Shown piece by piece: positions 6,918 through 9,868 of a DNA stretch of 9,868 nucleotides; position 1 is the first letter of the stretch; every line of letters starts with the position of its first letter. Below the pieces are notes generated by a model. That model was given only the letters and a program-made list of their open reading frames with translations, ran no database searches and had not been told where the DNA came from. The position numbers and the translations under genes are program-made. The DNA is from an uncultured Pseudomonadota bacterium (lineage in GTDB: Bacteria; Pseudomonadota; Alphaproteobacteria; Rs-D84), in the NCBI GenBank assembly GCA_900313285.1, contig OMQP01000028.1, forward strand, positions 1-9,868. Reading direction: 5' to 3'.

Positions 6918-6926
6918 TGTTTAGAA

Positions 6927-7211
6927 ATGTTTAAACCATTGCATAATTATGTATTACTTGAAAGAATAGAAGAAGAAAATAAAACTGCTGGTGGAATTAT
7001 TATCCCAGATAATGCGAAAGAAAAACCTTCTCGTGGTCGTGTGATTGCGACTGGGGACGGAATTTACGAAAACGGGCAAAAAATACCTGTATCCGTCAAA
7101 AAAGATGATGTTGTATTGTTTGCTAAATGGGCATCATCTGCTAATGAAGTTAAAATTGACGGGAAAGATTACGTTTTAATCAAAGAATCAGACATACTTG
7201 GAATTTTATAA
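6927..7211 (+). CDS. groES: Co-chaperonin GroES
   Basis: GroES is the heptameric lid that closes the GroEL chamber during ATP-driven folding of cytoplasmic proteins. The 94-residue protein has the typical length and fold markers: [17 protein letters not shown] at the start, the mobile loop [16 protein letters not shown] (19-34) with the hydrophobic III that docks on Gro[11 protein letters not shown] (37-45), and the C-terminal [20 protein letters not shown] (74-93). It is the first gene of the groESL operon, 13 bp ahead of groEL, behind a heat-shock-like promoter and a strong ribosome binding site. Confidence 0.97.
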   Translation: MFKPLHNYVLLERIEEENKTAGGIIIPDNAKEKPSRGRVIATGDGIYENGQKIPVSVKKDDVVLFAKWASSANEVKIDGKDYVLIKESDILGIL

Positions 7212-7224
7212 AAAGGAATAAACA

Positions 7225-8847
7225 ATGGCAAAAGATATTGTTTTTAATACTGATAAACTGGCAGCAGGTGTCGACAAATTGGCAAATGCTGTGAAAATTA
7301 CAATGGGTCCAAAGGGTCGTACTGTTGTAATTGAACGCGCATATGGTGCACCGGTTGCAACAAAAGACGGTGTAACCGTTGCAAAAGAAGTTTCATTAAA
7401 AGATAATGCCGAAAACATTGGCGCAAAAATGATTCAGGAAGTTGCTAAACGCGCCGGTGACAGTGCCGGTGACGGAACAACAACTGCAACGGTATTAGCA
7501 CAGAACATTTTCCGCGAAGGTCGTCGTGTTATCGCAGCGGGTATGAATCCAATGGATATTAAACGCGGTATAGATATCGCTGTGGAAGCTGTAGTTACCG
7601 ACATTGAAAAACATGCACGTCCAGTCAAAGATTCATCTGAAATCGCCCAGGTTGCAACAATTTCTGCAAACAGCGATTCGGATATCGGTCAAAAAATTGC
7701 TGACGCGATGGAAAAAGTTGGTAAAGAAGGTGTTATAACTGTCCAGGAAGCCAAAGGTTTAAATACTGAAATCGATGTAGTCGAAGGAATGCAATTCGAC
7801 CAGGGTTTCATGTCACCCTATTTCGTCACAAACAGCGAAAAAATGTTGGCAGAATTGGAAAATGCGCAAATTTTGGTTTCTGAAAAGAAAATTACTGGAT
7901 TACAGGCATTACTGCCTATATTGGAACCTATCGCACAATCTGGTCGTCCATTGTTAATTATTGCCGAAGACATTGAAAGCGAAGCATTGGCAACATTGGT
8001 TTTGAACCGTTTGCGTGGTGGTTTAAAGGTTTGCGCAGTCAAAGCCCCGGGCTTTGGTGATAGACGCAAAGAAATGTTAAAAGATATTGCGATTGTAACA
8101 GGTGCAACTGTTATATCTGATGATATGGGTATGACATTTGAAAATATTACACCTGCGGTATTGGGATCTGCAAAACGCGTTGTGGTTACAAAAGATAAAA
8201 CATTGTTAGTCAACGGCAACGGTGATACAGATGCAATCAAAGCACGTGCAGATGAAATTCGCAAAAATATATCCGATTCGACCAGCGATTATGACCGCGA
8301 AAAATTGCAAGAACGTTTGGCTAAATTAGTTGGCGGTGTTGCTGTTATCCATGTTGGTGGCATGACCGAAGTCGAAGTTAAAGAAAAGAAAGACCGTGTT
8401 GATGACGCGTTGGCTGCAACACGTGCCGCGGTTGCCGAAGGTATCGTTGCTGGTGGTGGTGTCGCTTTGGTTCGCGCTGTTGAATCTTTGAAAGATTTAC
8501 ATGGAACAAACCCAGATCAAAATGTTGGTATCGACATTGTCCGTCGTGCAATTATCACACCATGTATGCAGATTGCAGAAAATGCAGGTGTATCGGGTGA
8601 AATAGTCGTTGGAAAAATTATGGAAAACAAAGAATATAATTTTGGATACAACGCACAATCTGGCGAATATGTTGATATGATGAAATCTGGCATTATTGAC
8701 CCAGCCAAAGTTGTTAAAACTGCAATCATGGCGGCAGCATCAACTGCAGGTGTATTATTAACAACTGGCGCAGTAATGAGTGAAATTCCAGAAGAAAAAA
8801 CATGCTGTGGTGGTAACCAATCCCCCGCCATGCCTGGAATGATGTAG
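7225..8847 (+). CDS. groL: Chaperonin GroEL
   Basis: GroEL is the tetradecameric chaperonin that encloses unfolded proteins and works with GroES and ATP. The 540-residue protein is close to the usual length. The nucleotide-site motifs MGPKGR (27-32) and [11 protein letters not shown] (82-92, with D83) are present, and the ATPase aspartate corresponding to E. coli D398 is D394 in RVDDAL. GMNPMD (106-111) and the equatorial [14 protein letters not shown] (403-416) are also typical. Relative to E. coli about three residues are missing near the N-terminus before KLAAGVD. The C-terminus is unusual: instead of the flexible GGM repeats it ends [15 protein letters not shown], with a cysteine pair. 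The ribosome binding site AAGGA lies 7 bases before the ATG. It is the last gene of the operon and is followed by a palindromic stretch and a terminator. Confidence 0.98.
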   Translation: MAKDIVFNTDKLAAGVDKLANAVKITMGPKGRTVVIERAYGAPVATKDGVTVAKEVSLKDNAENIGAKMIQEVAKRAGDSAGDGTTTATVLAQNIFREGRRVIAAGMNPMDIKRGIDIAVEAVVTDIEKHARPVKDSSEIAQVATISANSDSDIGQKIADAMEKVGKEGVITVQEAKGLNTEIDVVEGMQFDQGFMSPYFVTNSEKMLAELENAQILVSEKKITGLQALLPILEPIAQSGRPLLIIAEDIESEALATLVLNRLRGGLKVCAVKAPGFGDRRKEMLKDIAIVTGATVISDDMGMTFENITPAVLGSAKRVVVTKDKTLLVNGNGDTDAIKARADEIRKNISDSTSDYDREKLQERLAKLVGGVAVIHVGGMTEVEVKEKKDRVDDALAATRAAVAEGIVAGGGVALVRAVESLKDLHGTNPDQNVGIDIVRRAIITPCMQIAENAGVSGEIVVGKIMENKEYNFGYNAQSGEYVDMMKSGIIDPAKVVKTAIMAAASTAGVLLTTGAVMSEIPEEKTCCGGNQSPAMPGMM

Positions 8848-8850
8848 TGC

Positions 8851-8948
8851 CGATTTTCACCGCAGCGTTAGCAAGGGCTGAAAATCGCGCACCTCGCCGT
8901 AGCATTGGTCGTAATCTTGGATAAAAATTCGTAATTGTCGGCGAAGGC
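8851..8948. repeat. GC-richer palindromic intergenic element of unknown role
   Basis: Two inverted repeats lie here. CGATTTTCA (8851-8859) pairs with TGAAAATCG (8879-8887) in a perfect 9-bp stem, and TCGCCG (8894-8899) pairs with CGGCGA (8939-8944) around a 39-base loop. In the second loop TCGTAAT occurs twice. By hand count about half the bases from 8848 to 8950 are G or C, well above the flanking AT-rich DNA. Neither hairpin is followed by a T tract, so they are not ordinary terminators. It may be a dispersed repeat of the genome, the relic of an inserted element, or part of the groEL mRNA 3' end. Its copy number cannot be seen from this window. Confidence 0.45.
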
Positions 8949-8965
8949 GGGAAAAAACACAAACA

Positions 8966-8996
8966 AAAAAACACCGCCAATTCGGCGGTGTTTTTT
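8966..8996. terminator. Strong bidirectional terminator between groEL and the surface-protein gene
   Basis: ACACCGCC (8971-8978) pairs with GGCGGTGT (8984-8991) around a 5-base loop AATTC. An A tract (8966-8970) and a T tract (8992-8996) extend the stem and give a U-rich tail in both directions. It ends the rightward groESL transcript. On the minus strand it sits at the stop codon of the cysteine-rich protein gene, whose TAA at 8997-8995 overlaps the T tract, and would end that transcript too. Confidence 0.9.
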
Positions 8997-9868
8997 AAAT
9001 TGGGCCATCGCTCGCATTACAGGTTCCATCTTCCCAATAACAGATAGCATATCTAGATTCTCTACTGTTACCACATACCTCTTCGTTTGTTATTTGCGAA
9101 CAATCACTAACTATGCTATTATAACATGTAGAATTTTGCCAAAAACATGTACCGCTATAACTAGTGTTGAAAGCTGAGAGACACGAATTAGCATCTGTTA
9201 GAGCCGAACAATCTGTAACGTTATGTGCTAAACCATACAATGACGCCCTAAAAAACGGATAACTATTCATATGCGAACAACCAGAAGCACATAAAAATTG
9301 ACGACTATAAATACTATTTATATAACTATAATCAGAATAATATATCCATGGTAAAGAAGATTCTTCTTTACCATTTATTTGTGTAATTTTACACCAACAC
9401 TTTCCACCGCTTTCACTGGGTGTTCCTTCTGCATATTGTCTATTGTTCTTATTAGAAGCAAGCATTGCTGTACCTTTGACTGTACCATATTCAAATTCTA
9501 CTTTCCATTCATTTAATGATACATCGTTATAAAAATTTTCCGAACATCCACTTAAAGGATACCCAGTACATGTTTCGCTATCTAGACTCTGTCTATAACG
9601 ATACCCATAAACACTAGAATTTAAAGATAAATCAAAGCAGGAAACATCATTACAAACCGAATTTGCACGTACCTGCCAGCCACGGAATGTATATCCCGTT
9701 TTTGTTGGGTTCGTTGATGGTAAAGTTATTCCACCGTCATATGTACATGTATTTGATGTGGTTGGGACTGTTAATTTTGTATCTTCGTTATACCATTCCA
9801 GGTTTATTGTATTTGCAGTCCAATCTGCTTCCAAATTTGCAGGACCGGTTGCCGTACCCAATGTTGAT
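8995..9868 (-). CDS. Cysteine-rich secreted or surface protein with Flg_new repeat, N-terminus outside window
   Basis: This is the last 290 residues of a leftward gene whose start lies beyond the right edge. No start codon is needed here because the frame is open to position 9868. With the residue encoded at 9861-9859 counted as 1, it holds the end of one repeat (LEADWTANTINLEW), then a Listeria-Bacteroides (Flg_new/InlB-B type) repeat at about 40-63 with the hallmark NPTKTGYTFRGW. A cysteine-containing middle follows, with a GGKCWCK segment (152-158) and CASGC (191-195), then two tandem cysteine modules (217-248 and 253-284). Seventeen cysteines in 288 residues point to disulfide bonds and therefore to export, though the signal peptide is not visible. 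Flg_new repeats are known from bacterial surface proteins such as internalins. An adhesin or envelope protein is a guess. It ends in the shared terminator. Confidence 0.75.
   Translation of the reverse strand, partial: STLGTATGPANLEADWTANTINLEWYNEDTKLTVPTTSNTCTYDGGITLPSTNPTKTGYTFRGWQVRANSVCNDVSCFDLSLNSSVYGYRYRQSLDSETCTGYPLSGCSENFYNDVSLNEWKVEFEYGTVKGTAMLASNKNNRQYAEGTPSESGGKCWCKITQINGKEESSLPWIYYSDYSYINSIYSRQFLCASGCSHMNSYPFFRASLYGLAHNVTDCSALTDANSCLSAFNTSYSGTCFWQNSTCYNSIVSDCSQITNEEVCGNSRESRYAICYWEDGTCNASDGPI
9010..9213 (-). repeat. Two tandem cysteine modules at the protein C-terminus
   Basis: Within the surface protein two consecutive modules (encoded at 9213-9118 and 9105-9010) share the plan D-C-S, C, C-x-W, T-C. 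Cysteine gaps are 8, 11, 6 residues in the first and 8, 10, 6 in the second, with a period of 36 residues. Apart from cysteines and the tryptophan the residues differ, so this is a protein-level repeat and not a recent DNA duplication. The resemblance of the C-x-W to PSI-type modules is only superficial. Confidence 0.65.

Noticed and set aside
6886..6923. Possible CIRCE (HrcA) operator before groES
   Set aside because: TTTGCACTA and GAGTG-like halves are present, but the right half lies at the ribosome binding site and the gap is about 20 bases where CIRCE has 9. The match is chance.
6675..6926. Long N-terminal extension of GroES
   Set aside because: The extension reads antisense through the HIT gene and then through the promoter. 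GroES length and the strong ribosome binding site fix the start at 6927.
7818..8264. Open frame of 148 codons antisense to groEL
   Set aside because: It is the complement of a fully conserved gene, with serine- and isoleucine-rich low-information translation and no start signals.
8851..8887. First hairpin after groEL as an intrinsic terminator
   Set aside because: The perfect stem is followed by CGCACC and not by a T tract. The terminator proper is the hairpin at 8971-8991.
8726..8980. Minus-strand open frame covering the groEL end and the palindromic stretch
   Set aside because: It overlaps the conserved C-terminal part of groEL and has no start signals. It is kept only as a hint that the palindromic element is open on one strand.
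1..9868. tRNA, rRNA, CRISPR arrays, transposases, phage genes, attachment sites
   Set aside because: Nothing resembling these was found by eye on either strand. All stretches over 300 bases are covered by genes.

Overview
The window reads as ordinary chromosome of a low-GC, gene-dense alphaproteobacterium, probably gut-associated or host-associated. This is inferred from three things: the tilS-ftsH gene order, an AT-rich base composition, and a secreted-type protein carrying a Listeria-Bacteroides (Flg_new) repeat and unusual cysteine modules. TAA, TAG and TGA are all used as stops, so the standard bacterial code fits. No tRNA, rRNA, CRISPR array, insertion sequence or phage gene was seen.

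Layout from left to right. (1) Positions 1-91 hold a leftward promoter for a gene beyond the left edge and a hairpin terminator. (2) A leftward membrane-anchored M23 peptidoglycan endopeptidase is divergent from prmC (release-factor methyltransferase), with only 12 bp between starts. (3) prmC converges, with an 11-bp overlap, on a leftward operon read tilS, ftsH, then an MBL-fold hydrolase, whose genes overlap one another by 14-17 bp. (4) A short divergent promoter region separates tilS from a rightward LOG-family phosphoribohydrolase gene. (5) That gene overlaps by 36 bp at its 3' end a leftward HIT-family / DUF167 pair. (6) A 116-bp divergent control region follows, with a heat-shock-like CTTGAAA box, then groES-groEL. 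(7) After groEL come a GC-richer palindromic stretch of about 100 bp and a strong bidirectional terminator. (8) The right edge carries the C-terminal part of a cysteine-rich surface protein that runs out of the window.

Most genes are housekeeping: cell-wall hydrolysis (M23), translation fidelity and termination (TilS, PrmC), membrane protein quality control (FtsH) and folding (GroES/GroEL). I found no clearly new multi-gene system. The observations most worth a second look are an FtsH whose normally near-invariant pore-loop phenylalanine is isoleucine, the C-x8-C-x10/11-C-x6-C tandem modules of the surface protein, the GC-richer palindromic element behind groEL, the symmetric CTTGA element shared by the HIT and groES promoters, and a GroEL without the GGM tail.
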